Origin: Chitinophagaceae bacterium
GTDB taxonomy: Bacteria > Bacteroidota > Bacteroidia > Chitinophagales > Chitinophagaceae
Reading direction: 5' to 3'
Length of the DNA: 64,000 nt
Assembly: GCA_019638595.1 (NCBI GenBank)
Contig: JAHBTJ010000007.1
Span: 165,674 to 229,673 of the forward strand
This document shows, piece after piece, positions 24,422 to 33,358 of this stretch; position 1 is the stretch's first letter; every line of letters starts with the position of its first letter. The position numbers and the translations under genes were made by a program. The notes below the pieces were generated by a model. That model saw only the letters and a program-made list of their open reading frames with translations. It was not told the origin of the DNA and did no database searches.

Positions 24422-25066
24422 TTAGTCGGCCAGCGGCTTTACCATAATATCCTTATAGTACACAATACTTTTAGGATCATGAGCCTGCAGGGCAAAAGTG
24501 CCTCCGGTTATTAAACGCAACGGGTGATTGTCTTCCCGTTTTACATCGCAGGGTTCTGTATAGTCTACCACAACCTTGTCGTTTATTTTAATAATAACAT
24601 GTTTGCCTTCTACCTTAATATATTCCGTATACCATTCGTCGTCTTTGGCGTATGTTTCTTTAATATCAACTATATCATACAGGCTGCCGGTTCTGCGCCA
24701 GTCGGTATGTGAATTGTTTACCTGTACTTCATAGCCTCTGTCGGGCCAACCGGCTTCCTGGTAGCTGGTATGAAAATAGATGCCGGAATTGGCTCCGGGT
24801 TTGGTCATTACCCGGGCTTTAAATTCAAAATTCCTGAAAATGTGCTTTTTTACGGGACCATCGTAATATAAATGTCCTACTGGTCCATTTACTTTAATGG
24901 TGCCGTCTTCAATACTGAAGCTTGAAGCGTTTTTGCCTACTTTCCAGTTATTCATAGTGCCATCAAAGATAGATATCCAACCATCGCCCTCCTGCTGGGC
25001 GCTTGCAGGTGTTTTACACGATAAAATACAAATGGCAGCCGTAACAAATAATAAACACTTTTTCAT
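24422..25066 (-). CDS. DUF1080 (3-keto-disaccharide hydrolase family) lipoprotein
   Basis: A 214-residue protein with a lipoprotein signal ending ICILSC, so lipidated at Cys16 or nearby and periplasmic or surface-exposed. The concanavalin-like fold shows GWISIFDGTMNNWKV at the start, the SGIYFH motif, and GYEVQVNNSH. Members bind or hydrolyse (3-keto-)glycans and are abundant in Bacteroidota. No sugar genes adjoin it closely. The 150 bases downstream to 24271 hold nothing I recognise. Confidence 0.82.
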   Translation of the reverse strand: MKKCLLFVTAAICILSCKTPASAQQEGDGWISIFDGTMNNWKVGKNASSFSIEDGTIKVNGPVGHLYYDGPVKKHIFRNFEFKARVMTKPGANSGIYFHTSYQEAGWPDRGYEVQVNNSHTDWRRTGSLYDIVDIKETYAKDDEWYTEYIKVEGKHVIIKINDKVVVDYTEPCDVKREDNHPLRLITGGTFALQAHDPKSIVYYKDIMVKPLAD

Positions 25067-25203
25067 ATCAATTAAAGTTGGTAATAAAAAGAGTTATGAA
25101 GCTACGGTATTTGATGTTATTATAAAAAGGAAACTACTCATCTTTTGTTAACCCTGTGTTTTTAACGCATATCCCTCTGTAAGGGGATCTACAAAGGCAA
25201 AGC

Positions 25204-25223
25204 CCCGATGTGGAAACATCGGG
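25204..25223 (-). terminator. Hairpin terminator after the M3 peptidase
   Basis: Stem CCCGATGT (25204-25211), loop GGAA, stem ACATCGGG (25216-25223), lying 42 bases beyond the peptidase stop. The T-run is weak on both strands. Confidence 0.5.
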
Positions 25224-25265
25224 ACTTTTGGTTAAGGCTCTGATTAGTAGCTATTTTAAGTTGTT

Positions 25266-26984
25266 CTATGCCGGCATTTCGGTATGAACGAACTCCATTA
25301 ATTCTTTTATGTAGGTTGGTGAAAAGTTGAATGATAACCCTGCGGTTTTATACAGCTCCGGCAGCGTTTTTGTACCCCCCAAACTTAATGCTTTCATATA
25401 ATTATCCAAAGCATTTTCTTTATTTTCTTTGAACTGTTTCCACATGCCTATAGCACCCAGTTGCGCTATCCCATACTCTATGTAGTAAAATGGCACTTCA
25501 AACAAGTGTAACTGGCGTTGCCACGCCGATTGACGATAGTTTTCTAACCCATTGAAATCTATTTCTGTAGACGAAAATTCCTGTAATATCTCCATCCATT
25601 TTGAGGTTCTTTCTTCCGCAGTATGGAACGGGTTTTCGTATATCCAGTGCTGGAACTTATCAATGGTTGCAATCCAGGGCATTACAGTTATTACCCTTTC
25701 CAACTGGTGCTCTTTTGCTCTTGCCAGGTCGTTTGCATTATCAAAAAAACTATCCCAGTAATTCATGCTGAATAATTCCATAGACATGCTTGCCACTTCA
25801 GCCATTTCAATAGGGTATTCTTTAAACGATGCAAGCTCTAACGGATGTGATAAAAAGGAATGAATGGCATGTCCGCCTTCGTGTACCATGGTAGTAACAT
25901 CGTGCATTTGGCCGGCAGCATTCATAAAAATAAAAGGAGCGCCACTTTCTGACAATGGCATGTTGTATCCTCCGGGGGCCTTACCTTTCCGGCTGTCAAG
26001 GTCAAGGTGCTTTAACTCATCCATTTTACGCAGGCAATCTGCAAAAAACGGGCGAAGGCGGTTAAAACATTCAATGGATTTTTGAAGAAGCTCTTTACCA
26101 TCTTTAAATGGAGTTAATGGCTTTACTCCTTCCGGTTCAGCCTCTGTATCCCAGGGCTTTAACGGATCAAGCCCCAGTTTCTTTTTCTTTTTCCTGTTAA
26201 TGATATCTACCAGCGGCAGTACATATTTTTTTACTCCTTCGTGAAAATCGAAGCAATCCTCCTTCGTATAATCAAATCGCCCTTTGTCTACAAAAATATA
26301 ATCGCGATAATTACTGAAACCGGCATTCAGCGCTACCTGGTGGCGTTTCTGCACCAGTTGGGTAAACAAATCATTCAGGGCGTCTTTATCCTGCAATCTT
26401 CTTTCATTAATTTTCCTGTGTACAGATTCTCTTACAGTCCTGTCGGGGTTTTCAAGAAATTTAGAAGCCTGCTGAAGCGTATATTCCCTGCCGTCCACAT
26501 CAATCGTCATTTTACCGGCAATGGCTCCGTACTGCTGTTGCATTACATTCAGTTCCGAAAACAACGGTATGCTTTCTTCACGGAACAGTTCTATGTTCTT
26601 TTTTACGGCGCGCAGGTAAGTAAAATACTTATCCTTATCCAACTCTTCTGTATATGCGCAGTTAACAAGCTTTTTGTTCAATATATCCACATACGGTTGC
26701 ATATGTGGTTGTATGTCGGTATAAAAATAATTAAAAGCATCCCTTAACTCCGGGCTTTCCGTATTACAGGTCATACGTACCTGGCGCCAGCAGGCGTCTT
26801 CAGAACTAACAGCCTCCAGCTCGCTACAATCTTTCAGCCATTTTTCCAGGGCTGCTTTCGACCCGATGGGTCTTTCAGCAAGCTCTTTAAAGTAAGGTTC
26901 CAGTTTATCCCATGTGGTTACCTGGAAATCAGCGGGCAAAAAATGTCTTTCAATCTTGCGGATATCAGCACTTGCGTTTATCAT
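25266..26984 (-). CDS. M3-family oligoendopeptidase
   Basis: About 572 residues, beginning at the ATG of MINASADIRK; a GTG three codons upstream is the only earlier start. The zinc metalloprotease motif HEGGHAIH with a downstream Glu in AEVASMSMELF identifies an M3B oligoendopeptidase (PepF-like), which cuts short cytoplasmic peptides. GKAPGGYNMPLSESGAPFIFMN is also typical. It is monocistronic, with a hairpin at 25204-25223 after it. Confidence 0.92.
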   Translation of the reverse strand: MINASADIRKIERHFLPADFQVTTWDKLEPYFKELAERPIGSKAALEKWLKDCSELEAVSSEDACWRQVRMTCNTESPELRDAFNYFYTDIQPHMQPYVDILNKKLVNCAYTEELDKDKYFTYLRAVKKNIELFREESIPLFSELNVMQQQYGAIAGKMTIDVDGREYTLQQASKFLENPDRTVRESVHRKINERRLQDKDALNDLFTQLVQKRHQVALNAGFSNYRDYIFVDKGRFDYTKEDCFDFHEGVKKYVLPLVDIINRKKKKKLGLDPLKPWDTEAEPEGVKPLTPFKDGKELLQKSIECFNRLRPFFADCLRKMDELKHLDLDSRKGKAPGGYNMPLSESGAPFIFMNAAGQMHDVTTMVHEGGHAIHSFLSHPLELASFKEYPIEMAEVASMSMELFSMNYWDSFFDNANDLARAKEHQLERVITVMPWIATIDKFQHWIYENPFHTAEERTSKWMEILQEFSSTEIDFNGLENYRQSAWQRQLHLFEVPFYYIEYGIAQLGAIGMWKQFKENKENALDNYMKALSLGGTKTLPELYKTAGLSFNFSPTYIKELMEFVHTEMPA

Positions 26985-27000
26985 AACAAACACACTTCGT

Positions 27001-27026
27001 TTAGTGGTAGGCGATAGGTAGTGATA
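27001..27026. repeat. Degenerate copy of the GTGGTAGG repeat
   Basis: AGTGGTAGGCGATA (27003-27016) resembles AAGTGGTAGGTGAT from 12818-12832, the arm that flanks the gene relic in the fucose operon. It lies in the 60-base gap between the M3 peptidase and DUF5606 genes. Confidence 0.5.
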
Positions 27027-27044
27027 AAATTGTAAAAGAACAGC

Positions 27045-27680
27045 TTATTCCTTAGCCTTTTTCTTTGGAGCTGCTTTCTTTTTAGGAGCTGCTTCTTTAT
27101 CTTCTTTAACGGCCGCTTTTTTAGGAGCTGCCTTTTTCTTTGGAGCCTTTATTTCTTCTTCTTTTACATCTTCTTTTTCTTTTGCAGGAGCCGCTTCTTT
27201 CTTTTTGGTGGTCTTTTTGGGCTGTTCTGTTTCAGGGGCGGGTTCCTGCTCTGCCTCCTGTTCCGTAGCAACCGTTGTTTCTTCTTCCGGTTCAGGTACC
27301 GGTGCTTTTATTTCAATATTGTTCCTTTTTAATATCTCCAGCCATTTAACTATCTTTTTCATATCACTGGTATACACGCGCTCAAAATCCATATCGGGGT
27401 ATACTGCTTCAAAATACCCTTTTACCGCAGCATTGTCTTTACCGTTGGGAAATGCTTTATCGCTGTTTTGCATGGCAAGAAAAACGTCTGCAAGGTTTAC
27501 ATTCTCGCGGATCGTAAATATTTCAATACTTTCGAGATGCGAAAAATTGTGTACCCGCGAGGATACAAAACGGGTAGACTTATCGTCGAGCGAACGAACA
27601 ATGGCGCCATCACCCTTGGAACTTAACAATTCAAATAAACCCGGTAAGCCGGTTACAGAAATGATTTTGCTGTACTCCAT
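27045..27680 (-). CDS. DUF5606-family protein with Lys/Ala/Pro-rich C-terminal tail
   Basis: About 211 residues from MEYSKIISVTGLPGLFELLSS. The first about 130 residues match the DUF5606 pattern (SSRVHNFSHLESIEIFT, NVNLADVFLAMQ), a Bacteroidota family of unknown function. From about residue 133 the chain becomes acidic and Pro/Glu-rich and then repeats KKKAAPKK-like blocks to the end, much like eukaryotic histone H1 tails and bacterial Hc1/AlgP-type tails. Nucleic-acid binding by the tail is an inference. It stands alone between the M3 peptidase and the amidohydrolase. Confidence 0.78.
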   Translation of the reverse strand: MEYSKIISVTGLPGLFELLSSKGDGAIVRSLDDKSTRFVSSRVHNFSHLESIEIFTIRENVNLADVFLAMQNSDKAFPNGKDNAAVKGYFEAVYPDMDFERVYTSDMKKIVKWLEILKRNNIEIKAPVPEPEEETTVATEQEAEQEPAPETEQPKKTTKKKEAAPAKEKEDVKEEEIKAPKKKAAPKKAAVKEDKEAAPKKKAAPKKKAKE

Positions 27681-27731
27681 AATCGTCAAAACTTTTTAAG
27701 GACGTGCAAGATAACGGTAAATTCGGAAAAT

Positions 27732-28817
27732 TCAGTCCGGGAACAGGGTTTTATCAATATTAGGGATAATACGCAAGGCGTTTTTGTAATACACTTTTTT
27801 CAGCACATCATCACTCAGCCCCATACCGTACATGCGCCAGAACGCATGGTATTTTTTATGATAAGGAAAGTATTCGTCCTGGGTTTCCAATACCCTGAAA
27901 TACGTATTATATTCATCAGGTACCCAACTGTCTTTTCCAAACAGGATCCTGTCCTGGTATTTATCAAAAAACTGTTTGGCAGCGCGGGGCTGACGTCCCA
28001 GCTCCGCAATAACGGCGCCGAACTCCACAACTATATTGGGCATTTCATTCATCAGGCTGCCCAGTTTTTGCAGGTCGTTAGGGTACCAGCCAAAATGCGC
28101 TGCTATAAAGGTCGTTTTAGGATGTTTTTTGAACATGCGGTGTTGCTCCTCTATCAATTGCTCCCAGGGTTCAGGATTATCCGCCTCTCTTTTTCTGCCG
28201 GGATGCGTTACCAGCTCTAACCAACGTTCGTTATGTTCATCCAGCGGATCCCAGAAAGGTTTGGGGTCGGCAGTATGAATCAATACAGGGATTTTGAGCT
28301 CACCGCATTTTGCCCAGATAGCGTCCAGCCGGGGATCATCCACAGCCACCCGTTTCCCGTTATTGTCTTTTACCGAAAAGCCAAGATTCTTGAAAATCTT
28401 CAACCCGTTGGCTCCATTCTTTACATCTTCCTCCAGTTGTTTTACCGCTTTTGCCGTCCAGTCGGGGCTGCCTATTCCGCCAAAATCAATATTGGAGAAA
28501 ACAATGAATCTTTTGGGAGCTGCTTTTTTTACACTGGAAGCCATATCCTTTAGTTTGTTACCGCTACCGCCGCTAAGGTTCACCATTACTGCCATGTTCA
28601 TCTTATCCATTGTGGCTATTAGTGAGGGAATGACCTGCTCCGATAAGTTCCATTGATGGTTATGTACATCTATAAAAGGATATTTGGCCCTGGTAGGTTT
28701 ATGCTCAGGTACTACCAGTGTTGAAACAGGATCATACTTTTCAAAATCCATTGATTTTTGTTGTGCGCCTGCCGATAGTGTAACAAAAACCGCAATACTT
28801 ATAAAAAACCTTTTCAT
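27732..28817 (-). CDS. Exported amidohydrolase-family (TIM-barrel) protein
   Basis: A 361-residue protein with a signal peptide (FFISIAVFVTLSAGAQ). The metal-binding HxH is in FIDVHNHQW; further likely ligands are in PVLIHTADPKPF, IAAHFGWYPNDL and the late Asp in ILFGKDSWVP. This is the amidohydrolase_2 fold, whose members act as decarboxylases, lactonases or hydrolases. The periplasmic location and lack of metabolic neighbours leave the substrate open. Confidence 0.8.
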   Translation of the reverse strand: MKRFFISIAVFVTLSAGAQQKSMDFEKYDPVSTLVVPEHKPTRAKYPFIDVHNHQWNLSEQVIPSLIATMDKMNMAVMVNLSGGSGNKLKDMASSVKKAAPKRFIVFSNIDFGGIGSPDWTAKAVKQLEEDVKNGANGLKIFKNLGFSVKDNNGKRVAVDDPRLDAIWAKCGELKIPVLIHTADPKPFWDPLDEHNERWLELVTHPGRKREADNPEPWEQLIEEQHRMFKKHPKTTFIAAHFGWYPNDLQKLGSLMNEMPNIVVEFGAVIAELGRQPRAAKQFFDKYQDRILFGKDSWVPDEYNTYFRVLETQDEYFPYHKKYHAFWRMYGMGLSDDVLKKVYYKNALRIIPNIDKTLFPD

Positions 28818-28846
28818 GACCGCTTGTTCATTTGTTGAAGATTATT

Positions 28847-30127
28847 TTAATCATTTAGAGCCTGGTATACCAGCACTTTAAATTTTTCGTGAATATTACC
28901 GTGACTAAAAGGATATATATTCAAAAATAACTGGGCAACAATTTTTTCTTTAGGGTCTATCCAGTAGGAAGAGCTGAACATGCCGCCCCAACTGAAAGTT
29001 CCTTCGGGTAACGGCGAATAGTAGCTGCCTTTGGCGGTAACTACCTCAAAGCCCAGTCCAAATACATTGCCGCGGCTGAAGCCGATATCGCCAATCTGGT
29101 TGCTGGTCATCATACGTACTGTATTTCTTCCAAGTATGCGCTGACCATTATAAACGCCCCCATTCAATAACATCTGCATAAATATCGCATAGTCGTACGC
29201 GGTAGAAGACAATCCGCCGCCGCCGGAATAATAGGTTCCATCGGAATTGGGATAGTCAGCGTAAAATGCTCCGTTGATATCAAAGGAAGGCTCCGATTTT
29301 TTAATATGTTTGGTTTCATCATCGCCGTAAAGTGTAACGAGGCGGTTTTTTTTGTTGTCAGGAAGATAGAAATAGGTATCCTTCATACCCAATGGCGTAA
29401 AAATCCTTTTCTGAAAAAAATCTGCCAGGCTCATCCCCGATACTACTTCAACCAGGTAACCCAAAACATCCGTATTTAATCCATACGTAAATTTTTCCCC
29501 CGGCTGATGAGCCAGCGGCAGTCTGCCCAGTTTTTTAATAACATCCCCTAACTTTATTTTATCCACTCCTATCCCTGCTACAATACCGGCCCTGGCATAA
29601 ATAGCGTTAAATGTTTTATTGCCGATCTGCGCATAATGTAACCCGGAAGTATGTGTAAGCAGTTGCCGGATGGTGATCTCGCTTTTGGCAGGCACCGTAG
29701 TATAAGTAGTATCTGCCTCATTGAAAGTATTGAGCACTACGGGATTTTTAAACTCGGGGATATACCTGCTGACAGGATCATCCAGCAAAAACTTCCCTTC
29801 TTCGTACAACATCATTACTGCTACGCTGGTAACAGCTTTGGTTTGCGAAGCAATGCGCATAATGGCATCTTTTTGCAAAGGCGTTTTTTTAGCGATATCG
29901 TTATAGCCAATGCCTTTGTGGTATATTACTTTTCCATTACGGGCTATAATAGCGGTTGCACCGTTAATCCAGCCGCTGTCTATATATTGTTGGATGAGCC
30001 CGTCAATACGTGCCAGCCGTTTTTCATCTGTGTGAGCCGCGGCAGGAAGATCTGCTTTTAGTACCTGGGCTGCTATATAATTGCAGGTAAAACAAACAAG
30101 CAATAAAAAAAGCAAAGTCTTTTTCAT
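28847..30127 (-). CDS. Serine hydrolase of the class C beta-lactamase / esterase family
   Basis: A 426-residue exported protein (LLFLLLVCFTCNYIAAQ signal). The catalytic Ser-x-x-Lys is in IASQTKAVTS and the Tyr-x-Asn in TYGLNTDVLGYL; a third element is probably the Gly-rich GTFSWGGMFSS. Such enzymes are D-Ala-D-Ala peptidases, esterases or beta-lactamases, and class alone does not imply drug resistance. It lies 29 bases before the amidohydrolase gene in the same direction, suggesting a two-gene unit. Confidence 0.85.
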   Translation of the reverse strand: MKKTLLFLLLVCFTCNYIAAQVLKADLPAAAHTDEKRLARIDGLIQQYIDSGWINGATAIIARNGKVIYHKGIGYNDIAKKTPLQKDAIMRIASQTKAVTSVAVMMLYEEGKFLLDDPVSRYIPEFKNPVVLNTFNEADTTYTTVPAKSEITIRQLLTHTSGLHYAQIGNKTFNAIYARAGIVAGIGVDKIKLGDVIKKLGRLPLAHQPGEKFTYGLNTDVLGYLVEVVSGMSLADFFQKRIFTPLGMKDTYFYLPDNKKNRLVTLYGDDETKHIKKSEPSFDINGAFYADYPNSDGTYYSGGGGLSSTAYDYAIFMQMLLNGGVYNGQRILGRNTVRMMTSNQIGDIGFSRGNVFGLGFEVVTAKGSYYSPLPEGTFSWGGMFSSSYWIDPKEKIVAQLFLNIYPFSHGNIHEKFKVLVYQALND

Positions 30128-30130
30128 AAA

Positions 30131-30152
30131 CCGGGTAAAAATTTATACCCGG
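30131..30152 (-). terminator. Hairpin between the copper oxidase and the serine hydrolase
   Basis: Stem CCGGGTA (30131-30137 on plus) and TACCCGG (30146-30152), 8-base loop, followed on the minus strand by TTT and then the serine hydrolase ATG. It may end the copper operon or hide the ribosome entry of the next gene. Confidence 0.4.
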
Positions 30153-30189
30153 AAAGGTAAGCTTTTACAAATACAAATACCGGCGTAAA

Positions 30190-32451
30190 TCAATAAGTAA
30201 GCGTAATACCACCTCCCCAGCCCATGTCACTGTCGTAGTGCGTTGATAAGGAAAAATATTTAGTGACGATGTACCGGAAACCTGCCATATATTCTTTATC
30301 GGTGTTCAACATAAAGTTGAAGCGCAGTCTTGGAGATACAGGTATATCTTCCCTTGCCAACTGGATGCGGGCTTTGCCCTCCATATCCAACCGGGCGTCT
30401 GCAATTACCAGCCAGGGTAAAGTATATTGTATACCCGCGCATATAACACCGCGCTGGTTTTTAGTGTTTGCCTGACCGAAAATATTTTTTTCGGGATGAG
30501 TGCTTTTCCTGTAACGGTAATCAAAGCCAGCATAAGGCATCAGCCACTGCATCACGCCTATTCTTCGCCCTATATGCGTTTCACTTTCCCAACCATGCCG
30601 TTTGTTTAATCCTAAGCGCCATTCTGTTTGAATTTCCCAGCGTGTATTCATCAGCGTCAGTTCTCCGTCGCTGCCGTTGCTTTCAAGTCCTGCCTTCCCC
30701 ATCAGGTGAAACCGGCGGTCGTCGGCATATACTTTTCTGAGTGCTTTTACAGGATCATCTATTTCGGGATTGGGAGGAGAGTCTTCATACCTGAAGATCC
30801 GGCCCATGCCGCTCATCATGTGGTACAGTATATGGCAATGAAAAAACCAGTCGCCACTTTCAGACGCTGCAAATTCAAGCGTGTCGGTTTCCATCGGCAT
30901 AATATCAAGTGTGTTTTTCAGTGGCGCATAGTCGCCCTGCCCGTTCAGCACTCTAAAGAAATGCCCGTGCAGGTGCATAGGGTGGCGCATCATGGTGCCG
31001 TTATACAGTATAATGCGCACATTTTCTCCTTTTTTAATGGGTATCATATCTGTTTCCGATACGGTTTTATTATCAATGCTCCATACATAGCGGTTCATAT
31101 TGCCGGTAAGATTAAAACGTAGCTCTTTTACAGGGCCGTCGGGCAGCACGGTTGTAACCGGGGAACGAAGCATGGTATAGTTCAGTGTTACTATGTTGTT
31201 GTCATCTTCATTGGCATGAATTTCATGCGCAGAATGATCGGTGATTTTATTTTCTTTTGTTTCATTATGAGTTTTGTGACTGCTGTGATCCATTGTATGT
31301 TCTTCCACCTCATTCCCTTCTTTCTTTTCGCTTTTTACCTCCCCTGTTATTTCAGGATACATCACCGCGTTCATATCCATTTGCTGCAGGCTCATCTGCA
31401 TACCCATATCATCCATTTGCCCGTTCATCTTCATCATACTGTTCATCATCTTCATACCTTCAAAATAGTTCAGGCGTGGCAGCGCTCCCGCTTTCACATC
31501 CATTCCTTTGCCCAGCCAGAGCGATACACTACCAGTACGGTCTTCTGAAGTAGCAAGAAACTCGTAACGCATGTTTTGAGGTACGGTTACTTCCACATCG
31601 TAGGTTTCTGCCACACCTACTATTAACCGGTCTACCGCTACGGGTTCTGTATCCATTCCATCGTTGGCAATGACTGTTATTTTACCGCCGGCATATTTCA
31701 GCCAGAAATAAGTAGAAGAACTACCGTTAACAATTCTTAATCTTATTTTATCGCCGGCTTTTAAATCCGGCAAGCTGTCGCTTGTTGTTCCATTATTAAA
31801 GAAGCGATTGTAGTACACATCGCTTACATCCATCGCGAGCATACGTTTCCATTCGTTGGCAAGCTTGGTTTTGAAATGTCCTTCACGAATGGCTTCTGTG
31901 TAGCTCTGCGTGCTTTTCTTTTGGATGGCATACCAGTCGGTAGCGGCATACAGGCTGCGAAAAACCTGCTGCGGATTTTCATTGGTCCAGTCGCTCAGCA
32001 GCATGGTATGTTCTTTCACAGGTTTTTCGTTGCGTTTGTGAATGATAAACGCTCCATACATGCCACTCTGCTCCTGCAGCATAGTATGCGAATGATACCA
32101 GTAAGTGCCGCTTTGCACTAATGGAAAAGTGAACAATTTAGTTTCGCCGGCAAGGATAGGAGCAGTAGTAAGATAAGGCACCCCGTCGTACCGGTTGGGC
32201 AATACCAGTCCGTGCCAGTGTACCGATGTTTCCATTGGCATAAGATTGTGCACGTATACTTCGGCGGTATCTCCTTCTGTAAAATGCAGTTCCGGCGCCG
32301 GTATAGCGCCATTGATGGCAATAGCATGCACATGCTTTCCCGTATAATGTACCATGGTATCTTTCACATACAGATCGTACCGTACTTTTTTTTGAGCATA
32401 CATTTCGTTTGTAATCAAAAGTATACTTATCAGGATAAGCGCTGTTTTCAT
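30190..32451 (-). CDS. CopA-type multicopper oxidase fused to a CopB-like outer-membrane barrel domain
   Basis: A 753-residue protein with a signal peptide (LILISILLITNEMYAQ). Cupredoxin domains carry all four copper motifs: VHWHG, YWYHSHTMLQEQSG, HPMHLHGHFF and FHCHILYHMMSGMG. Between domains (about residues 345-420) lies a Met- and His-rich stretch (MMNSMMKMNGQMDDMGMQM, then DHSSHKTHNE) suited to binding extra Cu(I). After residue about 560 the chain changes to amphipathic strands ending FSLSTHYDSDMGWGGGITLTY, as in CopB barrels. The fusion would tie periplasmic Cu(I) oxidation to the outer membrane (inference). It is last in the copper cluster. Confidence 0.88.
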   Translation of the reverse strand: MKTALILISILLITNEMYAQKKVRYDLYVKDTMVHYTGKHVHAIAINGAIPAPELHFTEGDTAEVYVHNLMPMETSVHWHGLVLPNRYDGVPYLTTAPILAGETKLFTFPLVQSGTYWYHSHTMLQEQSGMYGAFIIHKRNEKPVKEHTMLLSDWTNENPQQVFRSLYAATDWYAIQKKSTQSYTEAIREGHFKTKLANEWKRMLAMDVSDVYYNRFFNNGTTSDSLPDLKAGDKIRLRIVNGSSSTYFWLKYAGGKITVIANDGMDTEPVAVDRLIVGVAETYDVEVTVPQNMRYEFLATSEDRTGSVSLWLGKGMDVKAGALPRLNYFEGMKMMNSMMKMNGQMDDMGMQMSLQQMDMNAVMYPEITGEVKSEKKEGNEVEEHTMDHSSHKTHNETKENKITDHSAHEIHANEDDNNIVTLNYTMLRSPVTTVLPDGPVKELRFNLTGNMNRYVWSIDNKTVSETDMIPIKKGENVRIILYNGTMMRHPMHLHGHFFRVLNGQGDYAPLKNTLDIMPMETDTLEFAASESGDWFFHCHILYHMMSGMGRIFRYEDSPPNPEIDDPVKALRKVYADDRRFHLMGKAGLESNGSDGELTLMNTRWEIQTEWRLGLNKRHGWESETHIGRRIGVMQWLMPYAGFDYRYRKSTHPEKNIFGQANTKNQRGVICAGIQYTLPWLVIADARLDMEGKARIQLAREDIPVSPRLRFNFMLNTDKEYMAGFRYIVTKYFSLSTHYDSDMGWGGGITLTY

Positions 32452-32531
32452 AACATACAGTAATCAATTATTATGCTGGTATTTCGCATAAATTTGTATG
32501 GCGATACAAGAACTTTAAACAATAAGGCATC

Positions 32532-33020
32532 TTACTTTATTGTTTTGGTAACCTTTCCGCAATTCAGCATTTGTTTTCCATAGTATGGATTTTGAATGAT
32601 TTGTTCATTGCTCAGCCAATATGCTTTCTTCATGGGGCAGTACTGCTGATAGATGGGCTGATCGCTCAGTTTAATGGATTCAGCCAGGAGGAACATATTA
32701 TCTGACAGTGCCTGAAAATGCTTTCTCTGTGTTTCGGTATTCTTCCCGCCTGCTATTTGCTCTGCATCTTTTTGTAGTTTGATAACTATTGACTGGAAAA
32801 TTTTTCGCCCCGGCTCTGTTAGTGAATCTCCATTTATTGCATCTGCCAATGTAATGAACGCTGTTGCATTTGAGGCAGCTTTTTTACTATCTGCTTCTAC
32901 CAGGGCATCTTTAATGTTGTAGTAGGAAGTAAGCAGTTGCGTAAAACTTTCCTGTTGTGCATTTACAGTAAATGAAGCTGCCGTTGCTATTGCTGCGAGA
33001 ACAAAAGTTTTCATATACAT
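32532..33020 (-). CDS. DUF3347 periplasmic protein of the copper cluster
   Basis: A 162-residue exported protein (FVLAAIATAASFTVNAQ signal). The helical DUF3347 pattern is visible: LLTSYYNIKDALVEADSKKA, FQALSDNMFLLAESI, and the closing YQQYCPMKKAYWLSNEQIIQNPYYGKQMLNCGK with two Cys and Met near the end. The domain often accompanies CusB-type exporters and copper oxidases; a metal-binding or transfer role is inferred from the setting. Confidence 0.8.
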   Translation of the reverse strand: MYMKTFVLAAIATAASFTVNAQQESFTQLLTSYYNIKDALVEADSKKAASNATAFITLADAINGDSLTEPGRKIFQSIVIKLQKDAEQIAGGKNTETQRKHFQALSDNMFLLAESIKLSDQPIYQQYCPMKKAYWLSNEQIIQNPYYGKQMLNCGKVTKTIK

Positions 33021-33044
33021 TTATTTATTGGTGATAAATAGTGC

Positions 33045-33254
33045 TCATATCTTCTCAATGGTAAATCCTGCTTTTTTTACTGCATGGGTAACTGCCGGTT
33101 CAGCGTCATCCTCTGCCTGAACGGTTAATATTTTAGCCGGATCCTGTACGTTTACGTTCCAGCTCTTAATTGTCTTTATTTCATTGAGCAATGGCGTAAC
33201 CCTGGCTACACAACCGCTGCAATTAATGTTTGTTTTAAAGGTGATCTCTTTCAT
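33045..33254 (-). CDS. HMA-domain copper chaperone (CopZ-like)
   Basis: About 69 residues from MKEITFKTNINCSGC. The metal-binding motif is NCSGCV (CxxC) in the first loop of a ferredoxin-like fold, followed by INEIKTIKSWNVN-like and VTHAVKKAGFTIEKI segments. It would carry Cu(I) to the CPC ATPase encoded upstream. It lies 25 bases before the DUF3347 gene in one operon. An in-frame ATG seven codons upstream exists. Confidence 0.85.
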   Translation of the reverse strand: MKEITFKTNINCSGCVARVTPLLNEIKTIKSWNVNVQDPAKILTVQAEDDAEPAVTHAVKKAGFTIEKI

Positions 33255-33358
33255 ATCATGTATTTTATCGTGCAAAGTTCAATTTGATGCCTGGCATTCA
33301 TGTTATATAATTATGTCTATCATTTATACCATTTACAGAATATAGCTTAGTGTAGTGG

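Noticed and set aside
28847-30127. Beta-lactamase resistance gene
   Set aside because: The fold is the broad serine hydrolase family; nothing indicates antibiotic hydrolysis.
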